From assembly GCF_021278985.1 (NCBI RefSeq), contig NZ_CP082833.1, forward strand, positions 4,278,001 to 4,342,000: 64,000 nt of DNA. The letters are read 5' to 3'. The notes under the pieces were generated by a model that ran no database searches, was not told where the DNA came from, and saw nothing but the letters and a program-made list of their open reading frames with translations. Below are positions 53,620 to 63,075 of this stretch, in pieces. Numbering within the stretch: the first letter of the stretch is position 1; every line of letters begins with the position of its first letter. The DNA is from Citrobacter rodentium NBRC 105723 = DSM 16636. GTDB lineage: Bacteria > Pseudomonadota > Gammaproteobacteria > Enterobacterales > Enterobacteriaceae. A program made the position numbers and the translations under genes.

Positions 53620-54319
53620 CCCGGTAACTTCTTATTACGGGAACGGCACTTATCAGCTGGTGGGCGATCGTTATCAGCTTCAGCGCAGCGTCAACGTCGC
53701 CGACTCGCGTCTGGAAGGCATCAAGGTTAACTCTTATGAACTGGGCTGGCGCTATACCGGCGACAGCCTGCGCACGCAGCTGGCGGCCTATTACTCCAAC
53801 TCCGATAAATCGATTGTTATTAACCGCAGCGATATGACCATCCGCGTAGAGCCTGACGATCGGCGGATTTACGGCATGGAGGGCGCGGTGGACTATTTCA
53901 TTGCCGACAGCGACTGGAGCCTGGGGGCGAATTTCAACGTTCTGAAGTCGGAAGTGAAGCAGAGCGGTAAATGGCAGAAGTGGGATGTGACGCTGGCCTC
54001 GCCGTCAAAAGCCACCGCCTGGGTCGGCTGGGCGCCGGAACCGTGGTCGCTGCGGCTACAGAGCCAGCAGTCGTTTGACCTGACTGACGCCAGCGGCAAT
54101 AAGCTTGATAGCTATAACACCGTTGATTTTATCGGCAGCTATCAGCTCCCGCTGGGTAAACTGACCTTCAGCATCGAGAACCTGCTGGACGAAGATTACA
54201 CCACCCTCTGGGGACAGCGCGCGCCGCTGCTTTACAGTCCGACCTACGGCAGTCCGTCGCTGTATGAATACAAAGGCCGCGGACGCACCTTTGGCCTCAA
54301 CTATGCGCTAACCTTCTGA
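53620..54319 (+). pseudogene. C-terminal fragment of a TonB-dependent outer-membrane receptor
   Basis: About 230 codons encoding the last barrel strands of a siderophore receptor (SIENLLDEDYTTLWGQRAPL, LLYSPTYGSPSLY, ending GLNYALTF with terminal Phe). The frame opens after a stop at 53603 without a signal peptide, plug or TonB box; the first ATG (53660) is internal. Roughly two-thirds of the gene is missing. It lies directly behind comR, where E. coli has no receptor gene, so an insertion later decayed by deletion. Confidence 0.8.
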
Positions 54320-54323
54320 TGAA

Positions 54324-54356
54324 AAAAGCCCCTCAGCCTGAGCGAATGAGGGGCTA
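54324..54356. terminator. Terminator between TonB-receptor relic and ycfJ
   Basis: agcccctca and tgaggggct pair with A/T-rich flanks on both sides. It is suitable as a bidirectional terminator between the converging units. Confidence 0.75.
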
Positions 54357-54379
54357 ATATTTTGCAGAGTACAGCTTTT

Positions 54380-54919
54380 TTAGGCTTTGTTATTCAGTAC
54401 CAGCTGGCCGTTGCTATCCAGTGGAATTTGCGTGCCGGGATCGCGGTCCATACGGATTTTGCCCTGCTGATCGCCAATTTTATAGGTGACGTCATAGCCG
54501 AGCATTTTTTCCGACTTGTCATAGACGGTCTTGCAGCGCTGCTGCGTCGAGGTGTAGGTGTCGTTTTCCTGCATCGATCCCTGGATCTGATTACCGGCAT
54601 AGCCGCCGCCTAACGCACCGACCACCGTCGCCACATCTTTACCGCGACCGCCGCCAAACTGATGACCAATCACCCCGCCCGCTACCGCGCCGAGAACGGA
54701 ACCGGCGATCCGGTTTTCATCCTGTACCGGTCTGCGGTGGGTGACCGTCACGTTGCGGCACTCCTTGCGTGGGGTCTTAATGGTTTCTTTAATAGGCGTT
54801 GCGGAAACGACCTGTGCATACTGCGGGCCGCGATCAAAGACGTTCAGACCGGCAACCGCCGCCACGCCCAGCGCAGCAGCTACGCCAATCCCTATACCCG
54901 CCAACATCGATTTATTCAC
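54380..54919 (-). CDS. ycfJ: Glycine-zipper envelope protein YcfJ
   Basis: A 179-aa protein with an N-terminal membrane segment (MLAGIGIGVAAALGVAAVAG) and a glycine-zipper region (GSVLGAVAGGVIGHQFGGG, GALGGGYAGNQIQG) of the Rick_17kDa_Anti/YMGG family. Length and context between ndh and comR match E. coli. Envelope-associated; the molecular role is unknown. The stop is 24 nt from a bidirectional terminator. Confidence 0.93.
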   Translation of the reverse strand: MNKSMLAGIGIGVAAALGVAAVAGLNVFDRGPQYAQVVSATPIKETIKTPRKECRNVTVTHRRPVQDENRIAGSVLGAVAGGVIGHQFGGGRGKDVATVVGALGGGYAGNQIQGSMQENDTYTSTQQRCKTVYDKSEKMLGYDVTYKIGDQQGKIRMDRDPGTQIPLDSNGQLVLNNKA

Positions 54920-55082
54920 GGGAGATCCTCCTTCTTTGCTATTGCTAACAATACTGCAATGAAAGCAAGCGAAGGCCCATCAGATTGCGGATGAAAATAT
55001 CGTCCGGCAGCGTCAGAACAGCATGATTCAGAGAACTCTGAGGCGAGATTGCGGGATAACCGCTGTATAAGCCGGTTCAGGC

Positions 55083-55112
55083 GCTCAGCACCGCCAACCG
55101 GCGATGCTGAGC
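55083..55112 (-). terminator. Hairpin downstream of ndh
   Basis: gctcagca-c-cgcc / ggcg-a-tgctgagc, a long stem with one mismatch, 9 nt past the ndh stop. No clear U-tract. Confidence 0.5.
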
Positions 55113-55121
55113 AGAAGATGA

Positions 55122-56425
55122 TTAATGCAGCTTCAGGCGCGGGCGAATCACGCGGTTGATACTGCCGACCAGCATCATCAGCCCGGTTTTGAAATAGCCG
55201 TGCAGCGCAATCTGGTGCATACGGTACAGAGAGATGTAGACAAAGCGGGCAATTCGCCCTTCTATCATCATCGACCCTTTCGTCAGGTTGCCCATCAGAC
55301 TGCCGACGGTGGAGAAGTTAGACAGCGAAACCAGAGAACCGTGATCTTTATACTGATACGCCTTCAGCGACTTACCGTTCATCTGCGCCAGAAAGTTATT
55401 CATCGCGCAGGTTGCCATCTGGTGCGCAGCCTGAGCGCGCGGTGGTACAAAACCGCCTTCCGGCGTGGACAAGAGGCACAGTCGCCAATCGCGTACACGT
55501 CAGGATCGCGGGTAGTTTGCAGCGTCGGCTCCACAACCAGCTGATTAATGCGGTTAGTTTCCAGACCGCCAATCTCTTTCAAAAAGTCCGGCGCTTTGAT
55601 CCCTGCCGCCCAGACCATCAGATCGGCTTCGATATACTCACCGTCTTTGGTGTGCAGACCGCCCGCGTCGGCGCTGGTCACCATCGTCTGAGTCAGTACG
55701 CGTACTCCGAGTTTGGTCAGCTCGTTGTGCGCGGCGGAGGAAATACGCGGCGGTAGCGCAGGCAGAATACGTTCGCCCGCTTCCACCAGGGTAACGTTCA
55801 GCGCTTCGTTGGTCAGCCCCTTGTAGCCGTAGCTGTGCAGCTGTTTTACCGCGTTATGCAGTTCAGCCGACAGCTCCACGCCCGTCGCGCCGCCGCCGAC
55901 GATAGCAATATTGACTTTGCCGTTCGCGCCGAGGTTAGCGGAATACTTCAGGAACAGGTTAAGCATTTCCTGATGGAAACGGCGCGCCTGATGCGGGTTA
56001 TCAAGGAAAATGCAGTGCTCTTTCACACCCGGCGTATTGAAGTCGTTTGAGGTACTGCCCAGCGCCATGACCAGCGTGTCGTAAGCGATTTTGCGCTCCG
56101 GCACCAGCAGTTCGCCCTTCTCGTCGCGCAGTTCGGCGATAGTAATGGTCTTCGCTTCACGATCGATATCCATCACCGAACCCAGCTGAAACTGAAAACC
56201 ATGATTACGCGCGTGCGCCAGATAGCTCAGCGCATCCACGCCCTCATCGAGGGAGCCGGTGGCCACTTCGTGCAGCAGCGGCTTCCACAGATGGCTGTGA
56301 TTGCGATCCACCAGCGTGATCTTTGCCTTTTTCTTGCGCCCCAGCTTATGCCCTAACTGCGTGGCCATTTCCAGCCCGCCAGCCCCACCGCCGACAATCA
56401 CGATCTTTTTCAATGGCGTAGTCAA
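55122..56425 (-). pseudogene. ndh: Type II NADH dehydrogenase Ndh, frameshifted near residue 330
   Basis: Membrane-associated flavoenzyme that passes NADH electrons to quinone without pumping protons. From TTG 56425 (TTPLKKIVIVGGGAGGLEMA), as in E. coli, the frame is intact through VYAIGDCASCPR and then shifts; the correct sequence PEGGFVPPRAQAAHQMATCA resumes in another frame and runs to RLKLH. One missing C in cgcccgg (here cgccgg, at about 55461-55464) explains it. The truncated product would lack the last ~100 residues, including the membrane-binding region. Real mutation or base-calling error cannot be told apart here. Confidence 0.85.
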
Positions 56426-56561
56426 CGTGACCCCCTTAAAATTATTAACCAATTGTTAATTAAAAGTTATTAGCATAGCCTTTAATTAACAACAAGTTAC
56501 GATAATGAAAATCTTCTTCGACACTGAGAATAGCACATGCGGTCCATTGGTCATACCAAAA

Positions 56562-56575
56562 TTGATGTGCATCAA
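56562..56575 (-). promoter_or_regulatory. Perfect FNR box upstream of ndh
   Basis: ttgatgtgcatcaa is an exact match to the FNR consensus TTGAT-N4-ATCAA, about 137 nt before the ndh start. E. coli ndh is known to be repressed by FNR without oxygen, so the site fits. Confidence 0.85.
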
Positions 56576-56615
56576 GTTTTGCTGCTGAAAAGATAGACAA
56601 TCACCGTCGTCAGGA

Positions 56616-56643
56616 ACAAAAAAAACCAGCCCGCAGGCTGGTT
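56616..56643 (-). terminator. Rho-independent terminator after ycfP
   Basis: On the minus strand aaccagcc-tgcg-ggctggtt is followed by an unbroken T run. It lies 30 nt past the ycfP stop and ends the hinT-ycfP gene cluster. Confidence 0.9.
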
Positions 56644-56672
56644 CGGCGCAGGGTTGCGGCCCGGTAATGGCC

Positions 56673-57215
56673 TTAGCCCAACGTTTTGAAGGCTTTGATC
56701 CGCTGTAAATGCGGTGAGATGTTCTTGAACTTATGCGTCTGCTCCTCATCCCACACAATCTCATAAAAATGGTGCAGCACTTCCGAGGCGCGCTGGCTGT
56801 CCAGCGCTTCATCGTGGCGGGAGAGGATCACCAGGCAGCGATCGCGATTCTTCTCGCGGAAGTTGGTGACGCACTTGGTGGCAATATCGGCATACTCTTC
56901 CGGGCGGTCGATTTTCCCCTCCATGTTCTCATGCGGAAACAGGTTCGGGTTAAAGACCACCTGGCGAATATCGCATAAAAAGCCAATGCGCTCAGCCCAG
57001 TATCCGCCAAGACCGACGCCGCAGATCAGCGGACGCTCGTCGACGTTAAGCTGCAGCATTTTGTCCACTTCCTTCAGCAGATGCTGCATGTCATGTTTCG
57101 GATGCCGCGTGCTGTAGCTGATCAGCCTGACGTCCGGGTCGATAAACTGCAATTGCAGGACCTTCTCGTGGTTACCCGGACTGTTTGAGTCAAAACCGTG
57201 TAAATAGATAATCAT
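56673..57215 (-). CDS. ycfP: UPF0227 alpha/beta-hydrolase-like protein YcfP
   Basis: A 180-aa protein with an alpha/beta-hydrolase fold. It starts MIIYLHGFDSNSPGNHEKVL, with the nucleophile-elbow-like GVGLGGYWAERIG lacking the usual Ser at the central position. The start at 57215 gives the E. coli length; the frame extends 5 codons further. Last gene of the cluster, 21 nt after nagZ. Enzymatic role unknown. Confidence 0.93.
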   Translation of the reverse strand: MIIYLHGFDSNSPGNHEKVLQLQFIDPDVRLISYSTRHPKHDMQHLLKEVDKMLQLNVDERPLICGVGLGGYWAERIGFLCDIRQVVFNPNLFPHENMEGKIDRPEEYADIATKCVTNFREKNRDRCLVILSRHDEALDSQRASEVLHHFYEIVWDEEQTHKFKNISPHLQRIKAFKTLG

Positions 57216-57236
57216 CGCATCCCCACCCAACTTGCG

Positions 57237-58262
57237 TTAATGACCTGCTTTTTGATCCTGCCAGCGTTCATGTAACTGGCTGAGCTGCGCGCTGACCTGT
57301 TTCCAGCGTGGCGAGTCCATCAGTTCCTGACGCGAAAATGTACCTTTATGATACAAACGTGTAACACGTTCTGCTTTGATCGGCGACAGATTATCTAATA
57401 CGCTCACCGCCCCTTTACGATTATTGCAGACCAGGATCATATCGCAACCTGCATCCAGCGACGCCTGTCCACGTTCCGCGTAGCTGCCCATGATCGCCGC
57501 CCCTTCCATTGACAGGTCGTCAGAGAAAATGACGCCATCAAAACCCAGCTCCTGGCGCAGAACCGTTTTCAGCCAGTGCGGCGAACCGCTTGCCGGGCGC
57601 GAATCGACATCGCTGTAAATGACATGAGCGGGCATAATCGCATCCAGCTTATTTTCGCCGATCAGTGCGCGGAATACGGACATATCTTTCGCGCGGATTT
57701 CCGCTTCCGGGCGCGGATCGGTGGGCGTCTCTTTATGCGAGTCGGCGGTCACCGCGCCATGACCGGGGAAGTGTTTGCCGGTGGTTTTCATCCCCGCGGC
57801 ATGCATACCGTCAATAAAACGCGTCGCCATCGCCAGCGCTTTCGCCGGGTCCGCGTGATAAGCACGCTCGCCAATCGCCGCGCTGATATGCCCCACGTCC
57901 AGCACCGGCGCGAAGCTGATGTCGATATCCATCGCAATCATTTCGCTGGCCATCAGCCATCCGGCCTCTTCAGCCAGCCTGCCCCCCTCCTCCAGCCCGT
58001 GCAGCGCGGCAAACGACTGGGCGGCTGGCAGACGGGTAAACCCTTCGCGAAAACGCTGCACGCGCCCGCCTTCCTGATCCACCGCCACCACCAGATGATT
58101 GCGCGACGCCGCGCGGATCTGGCGCACCAGTTCGCGTAGCTGCTCAGGGTCGTGATAATTGCGGGTAAAGAGGATTAACCCGCCCACCAGCGGATGGGCC
58201 AGAATTTCCCGTTCTTCCGCATCCAGCTCAAACCCTTCGACATCCAACATAACTGGACCCAC
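57237..58262 (-). CDS. nagZ: Beta-N-acetylhexosaminidase NagZ
   Basis: A 341-aa cytoplasmic glycoside hydrolase family 3 enzyme that removes GlcNAc from anhydro-muropeptides during cell-wall recycling; its products also set AmpC induction. Active-site segments KHFPGHGAVTADSHKETP (with the acid/base Asp-His pair) and VIFSDDLSMEGA (nucleophile Asp). GTG 58262 (MGPVMLDVEGFELDAEE) is the family start; an open frame to 58358 lies inside thiK. Confidence 0.96.
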   Translation of the reverse strand: MGPVMLDVEGFELDAEEREILAHPLVGGLILFTRNYHDPEQLRELVRQIRAASRNHLVVAVDQEGGRVQRFREGFTRLPAAQSFAALHGLEEGGRLAEEAGWLMASEMIAMDIDISFAPVLDVGHISAAIGERAYHADPAKALAMATRFIDGMHAAGMKTTGKHFPGHGAVTADSHKETPTDPRPEAEIRAKDMSVFRALIGENKLDAIMPAHVIYSDVDSRPASGSPHWLKTVLRQELGFDGVIFSDDLSMEGAAIMGSYAERGQASLDAGCDMILVCNNRKGAVSVLDNLSPIKAERVTRLYHKGTFSRQELMDSPRWKQVSAQLSQLHERWQDQKAGH

Positions 58263-58272
58263 ACTGCTCTCC

Positions 58273-59097
58273 TTAATCCTTCGTCTGTAGCTGCCGCCAG
58301 CTTGCGTCGGCCAGCCTGATAAATTGTTGTTCGCCGGTCTGTCGCCAGCGGTATTCAAACCAACCGGCCTTCAGCATCAGTACCCAGGGATACCAGCGTC
58401 GGACCTGCCGCCATAATGTCTCCGCCATGATGCGCGCGCGCGCCGCGTAGGCGTTTACCAGCTGCCGGTGTTGAAAATCGTCGTCCACCCACACCGCCGC
58501 CAGTTCAAGCGCGATGTCGCCATCTCCGGCATATTCCCAGTCGATAAGCCGCAGCCCTGCCGGGGTATGGACAATGTTACCGGCGTGAACGTCCATATGC
58601 AGCGGCGCAAGGCGCAGCGGCGGCGGCTCCCGCCGCTGGCGCAGGCGCTTCAGCAGCCGCAGCCAGAACGGCGTTCTGCGCGCCGGATCGCTCTCCTGCC
58701 AGTACTGTTCAAGCAGCGGCAGAAGTTGGATGCGCCAGCCGAAACGCGGCTGCTGGTGCAGATGATACAGCAAGCCCGCAAGTTCGTCGGTATCCGGCAA
58801 TGCCGATTTTATCTCACCGTGCAGATAGTCCACCGCCATCCAGCCGGGAATATACAACCGCGGCTTCGGCGCCAGGTTTTCAGGCAGGCGCGCCAGCGCA
58901 TGGTACTGGCGTAAGAAATGGGACGCAGGGGCATCGGGGTCGTGATGACGACGAAGCACCAGACGGCGGGCGGAATGCGCAATGATTACGCTTCCGCCGC
59001 TGAGGCCATTCTGGCCTTCAGCGACGGGGCGATACTGCGGAAAATAGCGCGCCAGGACCTCATCGCGCGCCAGAGGCTTATTGCTGCTGAACGGCAC
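58273..59097 (-). CDS. thiK: Thiamine kinase ThiK (YcfN)
   Basis: A 274-aa aminoglycoside-phosphotransferase-fold kinase that phosphorylates salvaged thiamine. Catalytic loop LHMDVHAGNIVHTPAGLRLI and metal-site segment IDWEYAGDGDIALELA. Its start overlaps the lpoB 3' end by 20 bp, and nagZ starts 10 nt after its stop, so the genes are co-transcribed. Same length as E. coli ThiK. Confidence 0.93.
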   Translation of the reverse strand: MPFSSNKPLARDEVLARYFPQYRPVAEGQNGLSGGSVIIAHSARRLVLRRHHDPDAPASHFLRQYHALARLPENLAPKPRLYIPGWMAVDYLHGEIKSALPDTDELAGLLYHLHQQPRFGWRIQLLPLLEQYWQESDPARRTPFWLRLLKRLRQRREPPPLRLAPLHMDVHAGNIVHTPAGLRLIDWEYAGDGDIALELAAVWVDDDFQHRQLVNAYAARARIMAETLWRQVRRWYPWVLMLKAGWFEYRWRQTGEQQFIRLADASWRQLQTKD

Positions 59098-59716
59098 CTT
59101 TACCTGACCAGATTATCTCGCCAGTCTGGACCAGCATCAGTTGCATTTGCAGGGAAGGCGCATTGACGTTGCCGGCAGCGCTGGAGTACAGCACGTAGTG
59201 CGCGCCGACGTTACGGGCGATACCAATCGCTTTGCTGCGCGTTCCCAGGCTGTCCTGCGGGGAGAGGCCTAACTGCTGTTTCGCCATCGACAGCTGCTGC
59301 GCTGAAACCAGCGTAAACTTGCCGTTGTTCGCCAGCGCATTGCGCAGCGTTTCGGTGGCTTCACTGGCGTTCAGCGAACCGTTGGTGCGGTTATTCACGC
59401 TATCCACCAGCAGTACGCTGCCCGACGTGACGCCATCGGCCTGCAGCATTTTGCTCACCATCGGCTGCATCGCGCCGTTCCAGTCGTAATGACGAACGCG
59501 AGGCGCAGGCGGCGCGGTTTGATCTTCATGCTCAATCGGGCCAGGCTGCTCCGGAATAGTGGGAACAGAAGGCACCACCGGCGCAGGCTCCGACGGCTGG
59601 GTCGGCTGTTGCGGCGCAGGTTTAACCTCATCAACCGGCGCAGGTTCGCGTTGCGCCACACAGCCGGAAAGAATTATCGCCAGCGCGGCGAGCAGTGCGT
59701 AGCGACTCATTTTCAT
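59078..59716 (-). CDS. lpoB: Penicillin-binding-protein activator LpoB
   Basis: A 212-aa outer-membrane lipoprotein that activates PBP1b. Lipoprotein signal MKMSRYALLAALAIILSGC with lipobox LSGC, a Pro-rich flexible linker (APQQPTQPSEPAPVVPSVPT) and the globular domain (HYDWNGAMQPMVSKML...TGEIIWSGKGAVQQQ). Start: ATG 59716; an in-frame TTG at 59722 has better spacing to aagggg and may be used instead. Confidence 0.95.
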   Translation of the reverse strand: MKMSRYALLAALAIILSGCVAQREPAPVDEVKPAPQQPTQPSEPAPVVPSVPTIPEQPGPIEHEDQTAPPAPRVRHYDWNGAMQPMVSKMLQADGVTSGSVLLVDSVNNRTNGSLNASEATETLRNALANNGKFTLVSAQQLSMAKQQLGLSPQDSLGTRSKAIGIARNVGAHYVLYSSAAGNVNAPSLQMQLMLVQTGEIIWSGKGAVQQQ

Positions 59717-59732
59717 CTTCAAGATTTACCCC

Positions 59733-60107
59733 TTACAAATAAAGATAAAGTCTGACTTTGTGCGCCCCCAGATAATTGGCGCTGCCGTACAGCGTGACCG
59801 ACGAACGCGCCGGGATCGTTACGCTGCGCGGCGCTTCCAGAGGATGCATTTCTAACCCTCTGGCGTCATACCAGTAAAAACGGTAATGCACGGTAACGGG
59901 CTCTTGCCTTTCGTTATATAAGGTAGAGGACGCCGAAGGCTGAATATCAGACGTCCTTAGCGATGGCGGCTGGGCAGTAATACCGGCCGCCAGCAGAGTT
60001 GACTCCATGACCAGAGATTGTTCATCGCTGACGGGGATCTCAGGATGAGAACGGCACCCGGCCAGCAGCAGCAATCCCAGCGATAGCGCAAGGCATCCTC
60101 TTTTCAT
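59733..60107 (-). CDS. ycfL: DUF1425 lipoprotein YcfL
   Basis: A 124-aa lipoprotein with signal MKRGCLALSLGLLLLAGC (lipobox LAGC) and a small beta-rich domain (VTVHYRFYWYDARGLEMHPL). It follows hinT by 2 nt and precedes lpoB by 16 nt, all in one unit. Role unknown; same context and length as in E. coli. Confidence 0.92.
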   Translation of the reverse strand: MKRGCLALSLGLLLLAGCRSHPEIPVSDEQSLVMESTLLAAGITAQPPSLRTSDIQPSASSTLYNERQEPVTVHYRFYWYDARGLEMHPLEAPRSVTIPARSSVTLYGSANYLGAHKVRLYLYL

Positions 60108-60109
60108 TA

Positions 60110-60469
60110 TTACAGCCCTTTATGCGCGAGCATCGGTCCCAGCGCGCGGCCACCCAGCAGGTGCATATGGATGTGATACACCTCCTGCCCGCCGTGACGA
60201 TTGGTATTCATAATTAACCGATAGCCATCTTCGGCAATACCTTCCTGGGCCGCGATTTTGGCCGCGACGGTGATCATCCGTCCCAGCGCCTGTTCGTGTT
60301 CGGCGGTAACATCATTAACCGTCGGGATCAGGACATTCGGGATAATCAGGATATGGGTCGGCGCCTGCGGTGAAATATCGCGGAAGGCGGTAACCAGTTC
60401 ATCCTGGTAAACAATATCGGAAGGGATTTCACGACGAACGATCTTACTGAATATGGTTTCTTCTGCCAC
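60110..60469 (-). CDS. hinT: Purine nucleoside phosphoramidase HinT
   Basis: A 119-aa HIT-family hydrolase acting on AMP-lysine-type phosphoramidates. The HIT triad is visible as YHIHMHLLGG. Sequence and length equal E. coli HinT. First gene of hinT-ycfL-lpoB-thiK-nagZ-ycfP. Confidence 0.96.
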   Translation of the reverse strand: MAEETIFSKIVRREIPSDIVYQDELVTAFRDISPQAPTHILIIPNVLIPTVNDVTAEHEQALGRMITVAAKIAAQEGIAEDGYRLIMNTNRHGGQEVYHIHMHLLGGRALGPMLAHKGL

Positions 60470-60815
60470 GACGTTTTCCTTTTCTTAAAATTGCCATGCG
60501 TGATGTCATGCTACGCTGAGCCATACTGCGAGTATAGAGTATGATCGACTTAAAGCTGCTCTTTCAACCTTAAGCCACGATTTTTTAAGCAAAAATCAGC
60601 GGCATTAAGATGCTTTTCCCCCTTTCCCGCCGTGGAGAACGTAAAACTTCCTGAAACAAGATTTCAAAAAGCAAAATAGCCCTGTTTACACAACAAATAT
60701 GAATGCGTATATTTCGCATTTGTATTTCCATGCGCATTTCTTGGCAAAAAAAATAAAAACGGTTTGCGCCGTTCCACGGCATGAACAAATTTCCTTCTTT
60801 CTTAAGGGTTTATCG
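60470..60815. promoter_or_regulatory. hinT/fhuE divergent intergenic region
   Basis: Carries the promoters of hinT and fhuE. It contains an inverted repeat aatgcg...cgcatt (60702-60720), but the spacing does not match a standard Fur box. Fur control of fhuE is known in E. coli; no good consensus site is visible here. Confidence 0.4.
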
Positions 60816-62996
60816 ATGTCTTTCACAACACTTCATGGGGACAAACTGCGTCAGCCAACGCTGCTTGCCGCCTGTATCGCAATTGCGTTGACGCCGTCCA
60901 TTAGCTTCGCCGCCTCCGCGCCGGAAGAGACGGTCATTGTTGAAGGTTCCGCCTCCGCCGGGTATTCCGCCGATGAGCAGGACTACAGCGTTAAAACCAC
61001 CAGCGCAGGCACCAAAATGATGATGACCCAGCGCGATATTCCGCAATCCGTCAGCATCGTCGGTCAGCAGCGGATGGAAGATCAGCAGTTGCAAACGCTG
61101 GGCGAGGTGATGGATAACACGCTGGGGATCAGCAGAAGCCAGGCCGACTCAGACCGCAGCAGCTACTATTCTCGCGGCTTCGAAATCGATAATTATATGG
61201 TCGACGGCATCCCGACCTGGTTTGAATCGCGCTGGAATCTCGGTGACGCGCTCTCCGACACCGCGCTGTTTGAGCGCGTGGAAGTGGTACGCGGCGCCAG
61301 CGGCCTGATGACCGGTACCGGCAACCCCTCCGCATCGATCAATATGATCCGTAAACACGCCACCAGCCGCGAGTTTAAAGGCGACGTTTCCGCTGAATAT
61401 GGCAGCTGGAACAAACAGCGCTACGTTATGGATATGCAAAGCCCGCTCACCGACGACGGCAACGTGCGTGCGCGCATCGTGGCGGGCTATCAAAACAACG
61501 ACTCCTGGCTCGATCGCTACAACAGCGAAAAAACCTTCTTCTCAGGCATTATTGATGCCGATCTCGGCGAAACCACCAGCCTTGCGGCGGGCTATGAGTA
61601 TCAGAAAATCGACGTCAACAGCCCGACATGGGGCGGACTGCCGCGCTGGAATACCGAAGGCAGCAAAAACAGCTATGACCGCGCCCGCAGCACCGCGCCG
61701 GACTGGGCGTATAACGATAAAGAGATCAATAAAGTTTTCCTGACGCTCAGGCAGCGCTTTGCCGATAGCTGGCAGGCGACGATGAACGCCACCCACTCTG
61801 AGGTGGAGTTCGACAGCAAAACGATGTATATCGATGCGTTAGTCAATAAAGAGACTGGCGAGCTGGTTGGCCCGTACGCAAACTATGGTCCGGGCTTCGA
61901 TTATGTGGGCGGGACCGGCTGGAACAGCGGCAAACGTAAAGTTGACGCTGTCGATCTCTTTGCCGACGGCGGCTACGATCTGTTTGGCCGACAGCATAAC
62001 CTGATGTTCGGCGGCAGCTACAGCAAGCAAAACAACCGCTATTTCAGCTCATGGGCAAACGTCTTCCCGGACGAAATCGGCAGCTTTGCCAACGACAACG
62101 GTAACTTCCCGCAAACCCACTGGGCGCCGCAGTCGCTGGCTCAGGACGACACCACGCACATGAAGTCGCTGTATGCCGCAACGCGCATTTCTCTGGCCGA
62201 TCCGCTGCACCTGATCCTCGGCGCGCGCTATACCAACTGGCGTGTTGATACCCTGACCTACAGCATGGAGCAAAACCACACCACGCCGTATGCCGGTCTG
62301 GTTTACGATATCAACGATAACTGGTCGACCTACGCCAGCTACACCTCGATCTTCCAGCCGCAAAATAAGCGAGACAGCTCAGGCAAGTATCTCTCCCCGA
62401 TTATTGGCAATAACTATGAAGTGGGTCTGAAATCTGACTGGCTGAACAGCCGCCTGACCACCACGCTCTCGGTATTCCGCATTGAGCAGGACAACGTCGG
62501 TCAGTCCACCGGCGTGCCTATCGCCGGCAGCAACGGCGACACCGCCTATAAAGCGGTGGACGGCACCGTCAGCAAAGGGGTGGAACTGGAGATCAACGGC
62601 GCGATCACCGATAACTGGCAGATGACCTTCGGCGCCACGCGCTACGTCGCGAACGACAACGAAGGCAATGCGGTGAATCCTTATCTGCCGCGCACTTCAG
62701 TGAAACTGTTCACCCGCTATCGCCTGCCGGATATGCCGGAACTGACCGTCGGCGGCGGCGTAAACTGGCAAAACCGCGTCTACAGCGACACGGTGACGCC
62801 GTATGGCACCTTCCGCGCCGAACAGGGCAGCTATGCGCTGGTGGATCTCTTCACCCGCTACCAGGTCAGCAAAAACTTCTCGCTGCAGGGTAACGTCAAT
62901 AATCTGTTCAATAAGACCTACGATACCAACGTCGAAGGTTCGATTGTGTACGGTGAACCGCGCAACGTGAGCATCACCGCCACCTGGCAGTTCTGA
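60816..62996 (+). CDS. fhuE: TonB-dependent ferric-coprogen/rhodotorulate receptor FhuE
   Basis: A 726-aa outer-membrane receptor for ferric hydroxamates. Signal peptide (about MSFTTLHGDKLRQPTLLAAC...ISFAA), TonB box ETVIVEG, plug domain (QRDIPQSVSIVGQQRMEDQQ), then a 22-strand barrel ending TATWQF with terminal Phe. ATG 60816 has aaggg upstream; the frame is open from 60699. It matches E. coli FhuE throughout and is intact, unlike the receptor relic at 53620. Confidence 0.95.
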   Translation: MSFTTLHGDKLRQPTLLAACIAIALTPSISFAASAPEETVIVEGSASAGYSADEQDYSVKTTSAGTKMMMTQRDIPQSVSIVGQQRMEDQQLQTLGEVMDNTLGISRSQADSDRSSYYSRGFEIDNYMVDGIPTWFESRWNLGDALSDTALFERVEVVRGASGLMTGTGNPSASINMIRKHATSREFKGDVSAEYGSWNKQRYVMDMQSPLTDDGNVRARIVAGYQNNDSWLDRYNSEKTFFSGIIDADLGETTSLAAGYEYQKIDVNSPTWGGLPRWNTEGSKNSYDRARSTAPDWAYNDKEINKVFLTLRQRFADSWQATMNATHSEVEFDSKTMYIDALVNKETGELVGPYANYGPGFDYVGGTGWNSGKRKVDAVDLFADGGYDLFGRQHNLMFGGSYSKQNNRYFSSWANVFPDEIGSFANDNGNFPQTHWAPQSLAQDDTTHMKSLYAATRISLADPLHLILGARYTNWRVDTLTYSMEQNHTTPYAGLVYDINDNWSTYASYTSIFQPQNKRDSSGKYLSPIIGNNYEVGLKSDWLNSRLTTTLSVFRIEQDNVGQSTGVPIAGSNGDTAYKAVDGTVSKGVELEINGAITDNWQMTFGATRYVANDNEGNAVNPYLPRTSVKLFTRYRLPDMPELTVGGGVNWQNRVYSDTVTPYGTFRAEQGSYALVDLFTRYQVSKNFSLQGNVNNLFNKTYDTNVEGSIVYGEPRNVSITATWQF

Positions 62997-63023
62997 TCCC
63001 TCTGCCGGATCGGCAGCGCAGAA

Positions 63024-63052
63024 TATAAAAAAGGCAGCCATGCGGCTGCCTT
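63024..63052 (-). terminator. Terminator of ptsG, shared with fhuE
   Basis: aaggcagcc-atgc-ggctgcctt; on the minus strand it is followed by a T run. It lies between convergent fhuE and ptsG. Confidence 0.85.
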
Positions 63053-63075
63053 AGTTCTCCCCGGACTCTTACTGC

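Noticed and set aside
60702..60720. Possible Fur box before fhuE (aatgcg...cgcatt)
   Set aside because: The inverted repeat is real, but the half-site spacing does not fit the 19-bp Fur consensus.
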